DNA of 64,000 nucleotides, from positions 1,736,001 through 1,800,000 of the forward strand of contig NZ_JAHVJR010000001.1 in assembly GCF_019801175.1 (NCBI RefSeq), written 5' to 3'. The stretch is from Vannielia litorea. Its GTDB lineage: Bacteria; Pseudomonadota; Alphaproteobacteria; Rhodobacterales; Rhodobacteraceae. Under the pieces are notes generated by a model, which did not search any database, was not told where the DNA came from, and worked only from the letters and a program-made list of their open reading frames with translations. This document shows positions 8,220 through 16,991 of the stretch, one piece after another. Positions within the stretch are counted from its first letter, which is position 1. Every line of letters begins with the position of its first letter. Position numbers and translations under genes: made by a program.

Positions 8220-9179
8220 CTATCTCCGACCGGCGCCCCAAAGGCAGATCAGCTCCATCGCCACATGGGCGCCCGCAACTGCGGTAATGCCTCCATGGTC
8301 AAACGGTGGACTCACTTCCACCACATCGCCGCCCACCACGTTCACGCCCGCCATCCCGCGCAGGATCGCCGCCGCCTGCGCAGAGCTGAGGCCGCCCCAC
8401 ACCGGTGTGCCCGTGCCCGGCGCAAAGGCCGGGTCCAGCCCGTCGATGTCAAAGCTCACGTAGCAGGGTGCATCGCCCACCCGCTCGCGGATCATCACCG
8501 CCACCGCCTGCGGGCCGATGTCATGCACCTCCGGCGCGTCGATGATCTTGATCCCCATCGTATCGGGGTTCACCGTCCGGATACCCACCTGCACGGCGCG
8601 CTCCACGTCGATCAGCCCCTCCTTCACCGCCTTGTAGGCAAAGGTGCCGTGGTCGATCCGCTCCGGGTCGTCATCCACCCATGTATCTGTGTGCGCGTCG
8701 AACTGCACATAGGCCAGCGGCCCGTGCTTGGCCGCATGGGCCCGCAGGATCGGCAGGGTGATCGAGTGATCGCCTCCCAGCGTGATGCACCCGCAGCCCG
8801 CGCCGAGAATGCCCGCCACATGGACCTCCAGCGCCTTGGGGAACTCCCAGACCTTGGCATAGTCAAAGGCCATATCGCCATAATCGGCAATCGCCAGCTC
8901 CTCCAACGGGTCGTAATCCCAGCCATAGGGCGGGTCATAGGGCTGCAGCGTGCTCGCCTCGCGGATCGCCCTTGGCCCAAACCGCGTGCCGGTCCGGTTG
9001 GTCACCGCCTGGTCAAAGGGCACGCCCGTCACCGCCAGATCATAGCCTTTCAGATCCTTGGTGTAGCGCCGCCGCAAAAAGCTCGTCGCCCCGCCAAAGG
9101 TGTTTTCAAAGCTCGCCCCCCGCGCCCCCTTGCGCGTAAAGGCTTGATCCACCTGCGTTTTTGCGTCTTCCAGCGCCAT
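8220..9179 (-). CDS. speB: Agmatinase / ureohydrolase
   Basis: Member of the arginase/agmatinase family of binuclear Mn enzymes; likely hydrolyses agmatine (or a related guanidino compound) to putrescine and urea. The 319 residues carry the metal-binding motifs GGDHS, DAHTDT and SFDIDGLDP, and end with a conserved AGAHVAMELICL. It starts 3 bases after the stop of the upstream M20 amidohydrolase gene, so the two are co-transcribed. Guanidinobutyrase or guanidinopropionase activity cannot be excluded. Confidence 0.88.
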   Translation of the reverse strand: MALEDAKTQVDQAFTRKGARGASFENTFGGATSFLRRRYTKDLKGYDLAVTGVPFDQAVTNRTGTRFGPRAIREASTLQPYDPPYGWDYDPLEELAIADYGDMAFDYAKVWEFPKALEVHVAGILGAGCGCITLGGDHSITLPILRAHAAKHGPLAYVQFDAHTDTWVDDDPERIDHGTFAYKAVKEGLIDVERAVQVGIRTVNPDTMGIKIIDAPEVHDIGPQAVAVMIRERVGDAPCYVSFDIDGLDPAFAPGTGTPVWGGLSSAQAAAILRGMAGVNVVGGDVVEVSPPFDHGGITAVAGAHVAMELICLWGAGRR

Positions 9180-9182
9180 CCC

Positions 9183-10352
9183 TCAGGCCTCCACCGGCTG
9201 CGCCCGCTCCACGAGCCGGGCAAAGAAGCTGGCCCCCACCGGCGCCACCTTGTCGTTGAAATCATACTTCGGATGATGGAGCGAGGCCCCATCCCCCTGC
9301 CCGAGGAACAGGAAGGCCCCGGGCCGCGCCTCCAGCATGTAGGAGAAGTCCTCCGCCCCCATTTCGGCGGTGCCCTCGCGCTCCACCCGGCCCTCGCCGC
9401 TGATCTCTTCGGCCACATCGGCGGCAAACCCGGCCTTGGCCGCATCGTTCACCGTCGCCGGATAGCCCTCGTGGTAGATCAGCTCCGCCTCCACACCATA
9501 GGCCGCCGCCTGCCCCGCCACGATCTCCGCCAGCCGCCGCCGCACCATCGCCCGCACCTCGGGCTGCAGCGTGCGCACCGTCCCGTTGACCCAGGCGGTG
9601 TCGGGGATGATGTTGTCGGCGCTCCCCGTGTGGATCTGCGTCACGCTCACCACCAGCTCCTCCATCGCATAATGGTTCCGGCTGACGATGGTATTCACCG
9701 CGCTCACGATTCCCACGGCGGCCACGATCGGATCGCGGGTCTGATGCGGCATCGCCCCATGCCCGCCCACGCCCTTCACGTTCACCTCCCAGCTGTCCAC
9801 CGCCGCCAAAATCGGCCCGGGCGTGGTCAAGAACTCGCCCTCCTCCATCCCCGGCGCATTGTGGATGCCATACACCTCGGTGATCCCGAACTTGTCCATG
9901 ATACCGGCCTTGACCATGGCCTCGCCGCCCGCGCCGCCCTCTTCTGCCGGCTGGAAGATCAGCGCCACCGTCCCGGCAAAGTTGCGCGTCTCGGCAAGGT
10001 ACTTCGCCGCGCCCAGCAGCATCGTGGTATGCCCGTCATGGCCGCAGGCATGCATCTTGCCCGGCACCCGGCTCGCATGCTCTGCCCCCGTCGCCTCCTC
10101 TATCGGGAGCGCATCCATATCCGCCCTGAGCCCCAGCCGCCGCGTGCTCGCGCCCTTGCCGTGGATCAGCGCCACTAGCCCGCTCTCGGCGATGCCCTCA
10201 TGCACCTCATCCACCCCGAAGGCCCGCAGCTTCTCGGCCACAAAGGCCGCCGTCTCATGGCAGTCGAATCCCAGCTCTGGGTGCATGTGGATATGCCGCC
10301 GCCATGCGGTCATCTCCTCTGAATATCCGGCGATCCGGTTGACGATGGGCAT
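9183..10352 (-). CDS. M20 family metallo-amidohydrolase (hippurate/aminoacylase type)
   Basis: Zinc-dependent amidohydrolase of 389 residues. It shows MHACGHDGHTTMLLGAAKYL and FQPAEEGGAGGEAM, the metal and catalytic motifs of the M20D (hippuricase / N-acyl-amino-acid hydrolase) group, plus a dimerisation lid domain. The ATG at 10352 was chosen because AGAGGAA precedes it; the longer frame adds 15 unconserved residues. It is first in an operon with speB and divergent from mazG. The pairing with a ureohydrolase suggests use of acylated amino acids or guanidino compounds as nitrogen sources (inference). Confidence 0.88.
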   Translation of the reverse strand: MPIVNRIAGYSEEMTAWRRHIHMHPELGFDCHETAAFVAEKLRAFGVDEVHEGIAESGLVALIHGKGASTRRLGLRADMDALPIEEATGAEHASRVPGKMHACGHDGHTTMLLGAAKYLAETRNFAGTVALIFQPAEEGGAGGEAMVKAGIMDKFGITEVYGIHNAPGMEEGEFLTTPGPILAAVDSWEVNVKGVGGHGAMPHQTRDPIVAAVGIVSAVNTIVSRNHYAMEELVVSVTQIHTGSADNIIPDTAWVNGTVRTLQPEVRAMVRRRLAEIVAGQAAAYGVEAELIYHEGYPATVNDAAKAGFAADVAEEISGEGRVEREGTAEMGAEDFSYMLEARPGAFLFLGQGDGASLHHPKYDFNDKVAPVGASFFARLVERAQPVEA

Positions 10353-10413
10353 GGGCTGAGGTTCCTCTCTGCTGAGACGACTGCCACCAAATCCCATCCG
10401 GAGCCCCCCCGCA

Positions 10414-11241
10414 ATGGCCGACCCTTCCGACCCGCTGATTTTCGACCAAACCCCGGATGACGCCCGTCAGATGCAGCGGCTTCTCGCCATCATGGCCTGC
10501 CTGCGCGACCCCGATCAGGGCTGCCCTTGGGACATCGAGCAGAGCTACGCCACCATCGCCCCTTACACCATCGAGGAGGCCTACGAGGTGGCCGATGCGG
10601 TCGCCCGCTCGGCATGGGGCGAGTTGGAGGGCGAGCTCGGCGACCTGCTGCTGCAAGCGGTCTATTTCGCCCAGATGGGCCGCGAGGACGGCCACTTCAC
10701 CTTCGCCTCCATTGCCCAAAGCGTCTCCGACAAGATGGTCGCCCGCCACCCCCATATCTTCGGTTCCGAGTCGCGCGACAAATCGGCCGAGCAGCAAACG
10801 CTGGACTGGGAAAAGCAAAAAGCCGCCGAGCGCGCCGCCAAGGGCGAGACCCGCACGCTGGACGGCGTCGCCCTCGGCCTGCCCGCCCTCACCCGCGCAC
10901 TGAAGCTGCAAAACCGCGCCGCCCGCGTGGGGTTTGATTGGGACAACGTGCAGGACGTCCTCGCCAAGCTGCAGGAAGAGGCCGCAGAGCTGGCCGAGGC
11001 CGAAGGCGACGCCGACGCGCTGGAGGACGAGATGGGCGACATGCTCTTTGTCCTCACCAACCTCGCCCGCCACAAGGGCATCGACCCGGAGGCCGCCCTG
11101 CGCCGCACCAACGCCAAGTTCACCCGCCGTTTCAACGCGATAGAAGACGCGCTCGCGGCCAAGGGCAGCAGCCCGCAGCAGGCGACGCTGGAGGAGATGG
11201 ACGCGCTCTGGACTTCGATCAAACGCGCCGAAAAGGCCTGA
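10414..11241 (+). CDS. mazG: Nucleoside triphosphate pyrophosphohydrolase MazG
   Basis: House-cleaning enzyme hydrolysing (d)NTPs to monophosphates and pyrophosphate. The 275 residues contain tandem MazG domains. The first has CPWDIEQSY, the EEAYEVADAV helix and ELGDLLLQAVYFAQM with the acidic Mg ligands. The second has RVGFDWDN, a Glu-rich AEELAEAE-like stretch and EDEMGDMLFVLTNLARH. Length is normal. It is divergent from the M20/speB operon across about 60 bases. Confidence 0.95.
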   Translation: MADPSDPLIFDQTPDDARQMQRLLAIMACLRDPDQGCPWDIEQSYATIAPYTIEEAYEVADAVARSAWGELEGELGDLLLQAVYFAQMGREDGHFTFASIAQSVSDKMVARHPHIFGSESRDKSAEQQTLDWEKQKAAERAAKGETRTLDGVALGLPALTRALKLQNRAARVGFDWDNVQDVLAKLQEEAAELAEAEGDADALEDEMGDMLFVLTNLARHKGIDPEAALRRTNAKFTRRFNAIEDALAAKGSSPQQATLEEMDALWTSIKRAEKA

Positions 11242-11270
11242 CCAGCGCCCCAAGGCGCCACCCCGCCCCT

Positions 11271-11287
11271 TTTTCTTGCTGCAAATA
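11271..11287 (+). repeat. Intergenic motif TTTTCTTGCTGCAAATA, copy 1
   Basis: A 17-base motif just after mazG that recurs with one mismatch at 33499-33515, just after trpE. Both copies begin within 30-35 bases of a stop codon. This kind of T-rich gene-end motif is familiar in Rhodobacterales. Confidence 0.5.
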
Positions 11288-11437
11288 CTCACTCCCGCAT
11301 CCTCTGCCCACACCACGCCCGCAGCAGGGTACCCGCGCACGGCACAGCGGGCTGACTGCCTCTCAGGCATCGCTGCGCGCTGCGCGACCGCGTCCATAGG
11401 CCACCCCGCCCGTTATCCCGACCAAAAAACTCACCCA

Positions 11438-11466
11438 TTGACCCAACAAAAAGAGTCAGGTTTAAG
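11438..11466 (+). promoter_or_regulatory. Candidate promoter of the Fe(III)-binding protein gene
   Basis: TTGACC (11438-11443), a 17-base spacer and TTTAAG (11461-11466) lie about 30 bases upstream of the ATG. Spacing is ideal and the -35 is good; the -10 is weak. The spacer is AT-rich compared with the surroundings. Confidence 0.4.
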
Positions 11467-11495
11467 CGCGGCCGACACAACCAGGGAGACACACC

Positions 11496-12491
11496 ATGCT
11501 GCGAACTACCCTCGCCCTCACCCTCGCCGCCAGCCCGGCGCTGGCCGATGAGATCAACGTCTATTCCTACCGCCAGCCTGAGCTGATCGCGCCGCTGACC
11601 GAGGCCTTCACCGCCGAAACCGGCATCGACGTGAACGTGGCCTTCCTCAACAAAGGCATGGTGGAGCGCCTCCAGGCCGAGGGCGACCGTTCGCCCGCCG
11701 ATGTCGTGCTCACCGTCGACATCTCCCGCCTGAACGAACTGGTCGAGGCCGGCGTCACCCAGCCGCTCTCCTCCCAGACCCTGACAGACAACGTGCCCGC
11801 CGCACTGCACGGCCCCGATGGCCAATGGTGGGGCGTCACCACCCGCGCCCGTATCGTCTACGCCTCCAAAGAGCGCGTGGCCGACGGCGAGGTGACCACC
11901 TACGAGGATCTGGCCGACCCCAAGTGGAAGGGCCGCATCTGCACCCGCTCCGGCACCCATGCCTATAACGTGGCACTGGTCTCGGCCATGCTGCACCACC
12001 ACGGTGAAGAGTACACCAAGACCTGGCTCGAAGGCGTGAAGGCCAACCTCGCCCGCAAGCCCGAGGGCAACGACCGCGCGCAGGTCAAGGCGATCTGGGC
12101 CGGGGAATGCGACATCTCGCTTGGCAACACCTACTACATGGGCGCCATGCTGGCCGACCCCGAGCAGGTGCCGTGGGCCGAAAGCGTCCGCATCACCTTC
12201 CCGACCTTCGAAGACGGCGGCACCCACATCAACCTCTCCGGCGTCGCGCTGACCAAATCCGCGCCGAACAAGGAGAACGCGGTGAAGTTCATCGAATTCC
12301 TCGCCTCCTCGCAGGCGCAGGAAATCTATGCCGAGGTGAACAACGAGTACCCGGTCGCCCCCGGCACCGAGGCCTCCGAGCTGGTCAAAGGCTGGGGCGA
12401 ATTCACCCCCGATGACACCGACCTCGTCGACATCGCCAAACTCCGCCCCGACGCGATCAAACTGATCGAAGAAGTCGACTTCGACGGCTGA
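11496..12491 (+). CDS. Periplasmic Fe(3+)-binding protein of an iron ABC transporter (FutA/FbpA type)
   Basis: Solute-binding protein of 331 residues for ferric iron import. It has a signal peptide (MLRTTLALTLAASPALA) and then EINVYSYRQPELI, the usual start of the FutA-like mature protein. The paired-lobe fold includes FLNKGMVERL and the iron-ligand region GNTYYMG with adjacent tyrosines. The permease and ATPase genes are not adjacent, so this is an orphan binding-protein gene or its partners are elsewhere. It has its own candidate promoter and a strong terminator. Iron-responsive control is likely from function, but no recognisable Fur or Irr box was seen. Confidence 0.9.
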   Translation: MLRTTLALTLAASPALADEINVYSYRQPELIAPLTEAFTAETGIDVNVAFLNKGMVERLQAEGDRSPADVVLTVDISRLNELVEAGVTQPLSSQTLTDNVPAALHGPDGQWWGVTTRARIVYASKERVADGEVTTYEDLADPKWKGRICTRSGTHAYNVALVSAMLHHHGEEYTKTWLEGVKANLARKPEGNDRAQVKAIWAGECDISLGNTYYMGAMLADPEQVPWAESVRITFPTFEDGGTHINLSGVALTKSAPNKENAVKFIEFLASSQAQEIYAEVNNEYPVAPGTEASELVKGWGEFTPDDTDLVDIAKLRPDAIKLIEEVDFDG

Positions 12492-12534
12492 GGGCACACG
12501 CCCGGCGGACACCCCGCCAACCGACATATCCCAA

Positions 12535-12567
12535 GCCCCGCCGGCCCCGCGCCCGGCGGGGCTTTTC
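12535..12567 (+). terminator. Rho-independent terminator after the Fe-binding protein gene
   Basis: AGCCCCGCCGG and CCGGCGGGGCT pair perfectly over 11 bases around an 8-base loop and end in TTTT, 44 bases after the stop codon. Confidence 0.85.
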
Positions 12568-12683
12568 CTTGTCCAGGGCCCCCGGTTTACATTCGCGCGC
12601 CCATTTGCGACTCTGCCCGGCAACATCCGGGCCACCGCCTGCGCGCCCCGGCAAACCCACCTCCCCTCCCGAAAGGATACCCC

Positions 12684-13112
12684 ATGACCCAGGCCAAGGC
12701 CGGCGACACGCTTCATATTCATTACACCGGCACCCTCGATGACGGCACCGTCTTCGACAGCTCCCAGGGCCGCGACCCGCTCCAGTTCGAGCTCGGCTCC
12801 GGCCAGATCATCCCTGGCCTCGACGCCGGCGTCACCGGCATGGAAGTGGGCGAAAAGCGCTCCGTCCAGATCGAACCGGCCGAGGCCTATGGCGAGCACG
12901 ACGCCAGCCGCGTGCAGGCCGTCGAACGCGCCGCCTTCCCCGATGACATCCCCACCGACCCCGGCACCCAGCTTCAGGTCCAAACAGCGCAAGGGCAAGT
13001 CATGCCCGTCACCGTGGTCGAGGCCAACGACGAGCACGTGATGCTCGACACCAACCACCCACTGGCCGGCAAGACCCTCACCTTCGACGTGGAACTGGTC
13101 GAAATCGCTTAA
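12684..13112 (+). CDS. FKBP-type peptidyl-prolyl isomerase, SlyD-like
   Basis: Cytosolic prolyl isomerase and chaperone of 142 residues. The N-terminal FKBP part reads GDTLHIHYTGTLDDGTVFDSS and GQIIPGLDAGVTGMEVGEK. An inserted flap (IF) domain follows (about 68-118), then the returning FKBP strand (NHPLAGKTLTFDVELVEI). The His-rich metal-binding tail of E. coli SlyD is missing. No signal peptide. A GAAAGGA sequence precedes the ATG. Monocistronic and convergent with the PPOX gene. Confidence 0.9.
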   Translation: MTQAKAGDTLHIHYTGTLDDGTVFDSSQGRDPLQFELGSGQIIPGLDAGVTGMEVGEKRSVQIEPAEAYGEHDASRVQAVERAAFPDDIPTDPGTQLQVQTAQGQVMPVTVVEANDEHVMLDTNHPLAGKTLTFDVELVEIA

Positions 13113-13166
13113 GGCGGCCACCGCCCGCCCTGCGCCCGCGGGGTGGGCAGCCAGCCCGCCCCGCCC

Positions 13167-13802
13167 TCAATACATCGACTTGGCGTAGGCCTCCTCCAGC
13201 CCCGCGTCGATCTTCGCCATCTCGCCCTCATCCTCCGGCGCGCCGCGCGTCTGGTCGAGGATCATCTTCGACAGGCTCGGCATCTCGCCCCTGTCCTGCC
13301 GCGCCGCCGGGTCCCACAGCTTTGAGCGGCGGAAGGCCTTGGCGCAGTGCAGGAACACCTCCTCCACCTCAACCACCACGGCCAGCCGCGGCGCCCGCCC
13401 GTTCACTGCCATCCGCTCCAAGAGCGCCGCATCGCGCACCAGCTTCGCCCTTCCGTTCACCCGCAAGGTCTCGTCGAACCCCGGCACCATGAACAGCAGG
13501 CCCACCGCCCCGTTCGCCAGAATGTTCGCCAGGCTATCCAGCCGGTTGTTCCCCGGCCGGTCCGGGATCGCCAGCAGCCTGTCGCCCAGCACCTCCACGA
13601 ATCCCGGCGCATCGCCCCTCGGGCTTACATCTGCCCGGCCGCCCGCCCCCTGCGTGCCGATGCACACGAACGGCGAACGCGCGATGAAGGCCCGCGCATG
13701 GGCATCCAGCGCCGCCATGCTCTTGATCTCCGCCAACTCCGACACCGCCGGATAGAGCGCCCTAAGCGCCGCCTCATCGGCCACAACATCCTCAAATTCC
13801 AT
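13167..13802 (-). CDS. Pyridoxamine-5'-phosphate-oxidase-like flavoprotein (MSMEG_1061 type)
   Basis: Protein of 211 residues with the split-barrel FMN-binding fold. DVSPRGDAPGFV, AIPDRPGNNRLDSLANIL and GLLFMVPGFDETLRVNGRA are typical of the PPOX subgroup that reduces or oxidises unidentified substrates. The ATG at 13802 has AGAAGGAGG about 8 bases upstream, better than the longer frame to 13847. It is distinct from PdxH, encoded at 24.0 kb. Substrate unknown. Divergent from the L,D-transpeptidase gene. Confidence 0.85.
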   Translation of the reverse strand: MEFEDVVADEAALRALYPAVSELAEIKSMAALDAHARAFIARSPFVCIGTQGAGGRADVSPRGDAPGFVEVLGDRLLAIPDRPGNNRLDSLANILANGAVGLLFMVPGFDETLRVNGRAKLVRDAALLERMAVNGRAPRLAVVVEVEEVFLHCAKAFRRSKLWDPAARQDRGEMPSLSKMILDQTRGAPEDEGEMAKIDAGLEEAYAKSMY

Positions 13803-13936
13803 CGCACGCGCCTCCTTCTGCGCCGCCACCCAACGCCATAACCACACCGCCGGTCAAGAACCGCCCAGCCCCCTTGCCCTTGCCGCCCGCCTCGGGCAAA
13901 CCCTCGGTTAACCCTGCCATCAACCCCCAAGGCCCC

Positions 13937-14668
13937 ATGTTCCGCCCCCTCATCGCCCTCGCTGCCGCCCTCTCCCTCTCTGCCTGCGCCGAAATCACCG
14001 ATCCCTCCGGCCTCTCGCCCGAGACCCGCGCTCTCTATGCCTCCGTGCAGGACGGCGCCATCACCGTGCCCGCCGTGCCCGATGAATACATCACCGAGGC
14101 CACCGCCCGGCAGGAGGTCAACTACGCCGCCCCCCACGCCGCCGGCACCATCATCGTCGATCCCGGCGCCAAGCGGCTCTACCAGCTGCTGGGGAATGGC
14201 CGCGCCATGCGCTACGTCGTCGGCGTCGCCCGCGCCGGACGCGGCTTCTCCGGAAACGCCGTCGTCTCCTACCAGCGCGACTGGCCCTACTGGACGCCCA
14301 CCGCCAACATGGTCCGCCGCGACCCCGAGCTCTACGGCCCGATCAAGAACGGAAAGCCCGGCGGCCTCGACAACCCCCTCGGCGCCCGCGCCCTCTACCT
14401 CTACCGGAACGGCAAGGACACGCTCTACCGCATCCACGGCACCTCAGAGCCCAAATCCATCGGCATGCAGGCCTCCTCCGGCTGTATCCGCATGTTCAAC
14501 CAGGACGCCATGCACCTTGCGGCGAATACGCCCAACGGAACCCGGGTGATCGTCCTGCCCCAAAGCCAGTCCGGCTCCTGGGTCGACCCGGCCGACATGC
14601 CCGCCCCCGAACCAAGCGAAGCCCTGACGGCAGGCAGCAACCCGCTTGAGGATACGTCGACGCTGTAG
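13937..14668 (+). CDS. L,D-transpeptidase lipoprotein (YkuD domain)
   Basis: Envelope enzyme of 243 residues that cross-links peptidoglycan or attaches proteins to it. It has a lipoprotein signal with the lipobox LSAC (Cys17), then a YkuD domain with IIVDPGAKRLYQLLGNG, a conserved HGT and the catalytic SSGCIRM motif. The start at 13937 was chosen because the signal begins there; the longer frame adds unconserved residues. A GGTTAACC lies about 30 bases upstream. It is the last normal-composition gene before the Clp-N-TIR gene. Confidence 0.92.
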   Translation: MFRPLIALAAALSLSACAEITDPSGLSPETRALYASVQDGAITVPAVPDEYITEATARQEVNYAAPHAAGTIIVDPGAKRLYQLLGNGRAMRYVVGVARAGRGFSGNAVVSYQRDWPYWTPTANMVRRDPELYGPIKNGKPGGLDNPLGARALYLYRNGKDTLYRIHGTSEPKSIGMQASSGCIRMFNQDAMHLAANTPNGTRVIVLPQSQSGSWVDPADMPAPEPSEALTAGSNPLEDTSTL

Positions 14669-15092
14669 GGTGAATTAGCAACAGCACCGTAGAGCACGAT
14701 GTATACCGCCACCCAACGTCGGGCTCCTACGATGTGGTACCTCAGGCGCATGCGCGCCGATAAAACTCGCATAATATGCCGAGAGGAAACGAGCCTGCAT
14801 CGGTGAAATGTTTCGCTGGATGCCAAATGTAACGAATAGTAACACCAAGGCACCAGTGTAAGATATAGCGTCGACTGAGCCTCGCTCGATGGCAGGATGT
14901 GTAAACTCCTGTGATTTTTTGCCTTTCCCCGCTCACGACCACCACTCCAAACGAACCGATTGCCTTGGTGGCGAACGAGATCGTGATCTCGAGATTGGGC
15001 GGGCCAATCGGGAGTGACAGACTAAAGTTGTAGTAAACTCGCTCTATGGTACGATCCTCCGAAATTGATCAATATCTCCAAAAGACCTATCC
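14669..15092 (+). other. 424-base gap upstream of the Clp-N-TIR gene, with two palindromes
   Basis: No gene supported. Base composition shifts to AT-richer at about 14675. Minus-strand frames here lack family resemblance. Two inverted repeats stand out: GAGATC-GT-GATCTC (14977-14990) and GATTGG-GCGGG-CCAATC (14993-15009), only 2 bases apart and about 85-115 bases before the gene. They could be operators or a transcript hairpin. Confidence 0.4.
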
Positions 15093-16934
15093 ATGCCGAG
15101 CTTTACGAGAACCCTTGAGACGTCCATTCACGCGGCCTTGAGCACCGCACAGTATCGTGGGCATGCCTACTCTGGACTTGAGCACCTATTACTTGCTCTT
15201 ATCGATGAACCCGATGCTCGAAAACTCCTCTTGGCCTGCAACGCTGATTTGGAAGAACTAAAGAGTGCTATACTGGAGTATCTCGAAGACGAAGGCTCTC
15301 CGCTTATCCCATTGGAGCCAGACGCGGAAAGCGTTCCCAACTCGGCATTTCAAAGGGTGGTACAGAGAGCAGCCATCCACGTTCAATCCTCTGGTCGATC
15401 TGAGGTAACTGGCGCCAATATCCTAGTGGCAATTTTTGCAGAACGCGAAAGTGCCGCAGCGCTGTTTCTGGGAGAACAGGACATCACCCGTTATGATGCA
15501 GTGAATTTCATTGCACACGGAGTCGCGAAGAATCTTGCGTACGCTGAACCCCGGCCATTGATCGAACCAACTGACGCGACAACCTTCGAACCGGAAGAAT
15601 TGCTTCTCACCGAGGCCGAGTGGCGAGCGAGAGAACAAGCTAAGAGAAATAGCGAACCGACCTCTCATCCTAGGCAATCAAGTTCTGAAGCTGAAGGTTC
15701 CAGCGTCCATAGCGCCAACGGAGCAGCCGATGGAAAGTTCACCTTCGTATCATACTCGAGCAAGGATCGCGCCCTAGTTCGTAGCATCAAGACTTCTATA
15801 GAAGGCAATGGCCTCAGCTTGTGGTGGGATCAAGATATTCAGGCCGGTGCCGAATGGCGAAGCGAGATCAAGAAGAATTTGAACGACGCAAGCGTCGTGC
15901 TGACTTTTTGGACACCTCAGAGCGTCGACTCTTTGGCGGTTGTGGAGGAAGCATCAATTGCGCAATCTAAGAAGAAACTAGTTCATGCCAAGGTGGAGGA
16001 CTGCGAGATCCCATATGGGTTTTCGGAGACCCAGTATGTTGATCTTCGTCGCTGGGACGGAACGCAGGGGCATCCAGATTTTCAAAAATTACTCTATGCA
16101 ATAAATGATCGAATGGCTCTGCCGAACCTTGAAAAGCTAAAAGCTCGAATTGGCAGCTCAAACCCTATGGAAGCGGTGTCCCGAAATGGGAAGATTGCAA
16201 TCAAGGACGCTCCGTCAGGATTACGGCCTGAGCTCTGGGATCCTGCAGAACTGGAAACAAGACTTTTGGCGCTCAAGACCTCTACCGCTGCGATGTGCCG
16301 TATGTGCTCTGACAGCACCGCCTTTCAGTTGCCGCGTGCGCTTGGTCATTGCTTGGAGGTGCTATCTTCTTCACTGTCAACAGAACCCGTTACTTGGTAT
16401 GCGCTCGAGGATGCGAAGGTCATACTAGAGGACTGTATGATTGATAGCTTTGCAGCTGATTCCTGGAACAAAACAGTCTATCGAGGAGCAATGAACCTAA
16501 TGGAACGGGTTGAACAAGTTCGGCCGTATTTACAACCAATACAACTGGATCCAACAACAGGCGCCCAGCGCCCCCCTCCACCAGCCCCGATCGTGACGGA
16601 GGATGATTTAGAGGTAGTTAATGAGCTGGCAAATAGATTTAAATCTGAATTTCACTCAGCGGATGCACGTGCGACGTTGGATGACAACACGATAGAAATG
16701 CTCGACAATGCGATAGATCAAATTTCCGACGCACAAAGTTCAGCCGCTAATGACCACAAGCGGTTTTCTCGGCTTAGGCGCGCACTTAGCAGCATCGTGT
16801 TCGTTTCTAGCAGCGTTGTTGCAGCGATTGGAACGGGTGTAGTCGTCAACTTATTAACGGCACCAAGCGCTGCTGCCACTTTTTTTAGCCGGTTAAGGCC
16901 CATATACGAGGCAGTCCTTAGGTTCTTTTTCTAG
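15093..16934 (+). CDS. Clp N-terminal domain - TIR domain - transmembrane fusion protein
   Basis: Protein of 613 residues, not part of any operon. Residues 1-145 resemble the double Clp_N repeat of ClpA/ClpC (ETSIHAALSTAQYRGHAYSGL; second repeat QRVVQRAAIHVQSSGRSEVTG). Residues 215-340 form a TIR_2-like domain: FTFVSYSSKDRALV, SLWWDQDIQAGAEWRSEI and a VVEEA segment placing a candidate catalytic glutamate at E286. The Trp usually four residues before it is Ala282. Residues 345-500 are unassigned. The C-terminus has one hydrophobic segment (about 565-590) after a basic stretch. There is no AAA+ ATPase and no good Shine-Dalgarno. Composition is much AT-richer than the window. TIR domains of this kind are often NADases in anti-phage defence; that role is inferred. 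Boundaries are by eye. Confidence 0.85.
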   Translation: MPSFTRTLETSIHAALSTAQYRGHAYSGLEHLLLALIDEPDARKLLLACNADLEELKSAILEYLEDEGSPLIPLEPDAESVPNSAFQRVVQRAAIHVQSSGRSEVTGANILVAIFAERESAAALFLGEQDITRYDAVNFIAHGVAKNLAYAEPRPLIEPTDATTFEPEELLLTEAEWRAREQAKRNSEPTSHPRQSSSEAEGSSVHSANGAADGKFTFVSYSSKDRALVRSIKTSIEGNGLSLWWDQDIQAGAEWRSEIKKNLNDASVVLTFWTPQSVDSLAVVEEASIAQSKKKLVHAKVEDCEIPYGFSETQYVDLRRWDGTQGHPDFQKLLYAINDRMALPNLEKLKARIGSSNPMEAVSRNGKIAIKDAPSGLRPELWDPAELETRLLALKTSTAAMCRMCSDSTAFQLPRALGHCLEVLSSSLSTEPVTWYALEDAKVILEDCMIDSFAADSWNKTVYRGAMNLMERVEQVRPYLQPIQLDPTTGAQRPPPPAPIVTEDDLEVVNELANRFKSEFHSADARATLDDNTIEMLDNAIDQISDAQSSAANDHKRFSRLRRALSSIVFVSSSVVAAIGTGVVVNLLTAPSAAATFFSRLRPIYEAVLRFFF

Positions 16935-16991
16935 CAACTCAGGAACTCCAAAATATCTGGTTGGCCCCTAACTCTGCAAATCTGCATACAC

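Noticed and set aside
8217..10178. Long plus-strand open frame opposite the agmatinase and amidohydrolase genes
   Set aside because: Antisense shadow; the His/Arg/Pro-rich translation matches nothing and both opposite-strand genes have clear catalytic motifs.
11242..11270. GCGCC-CCAA-GGCGC hairpin after mazG as a terminator
   Set aside because: Short stem and the T-run starts well after it; possible but weak.
14425..14853. Minus-strand open frame in the gap before the Clp-N-TIR gene
   Set aside because: No ribosome site, no family resemblance, and half of it lies opposite the L,D-transpeptidase gene.
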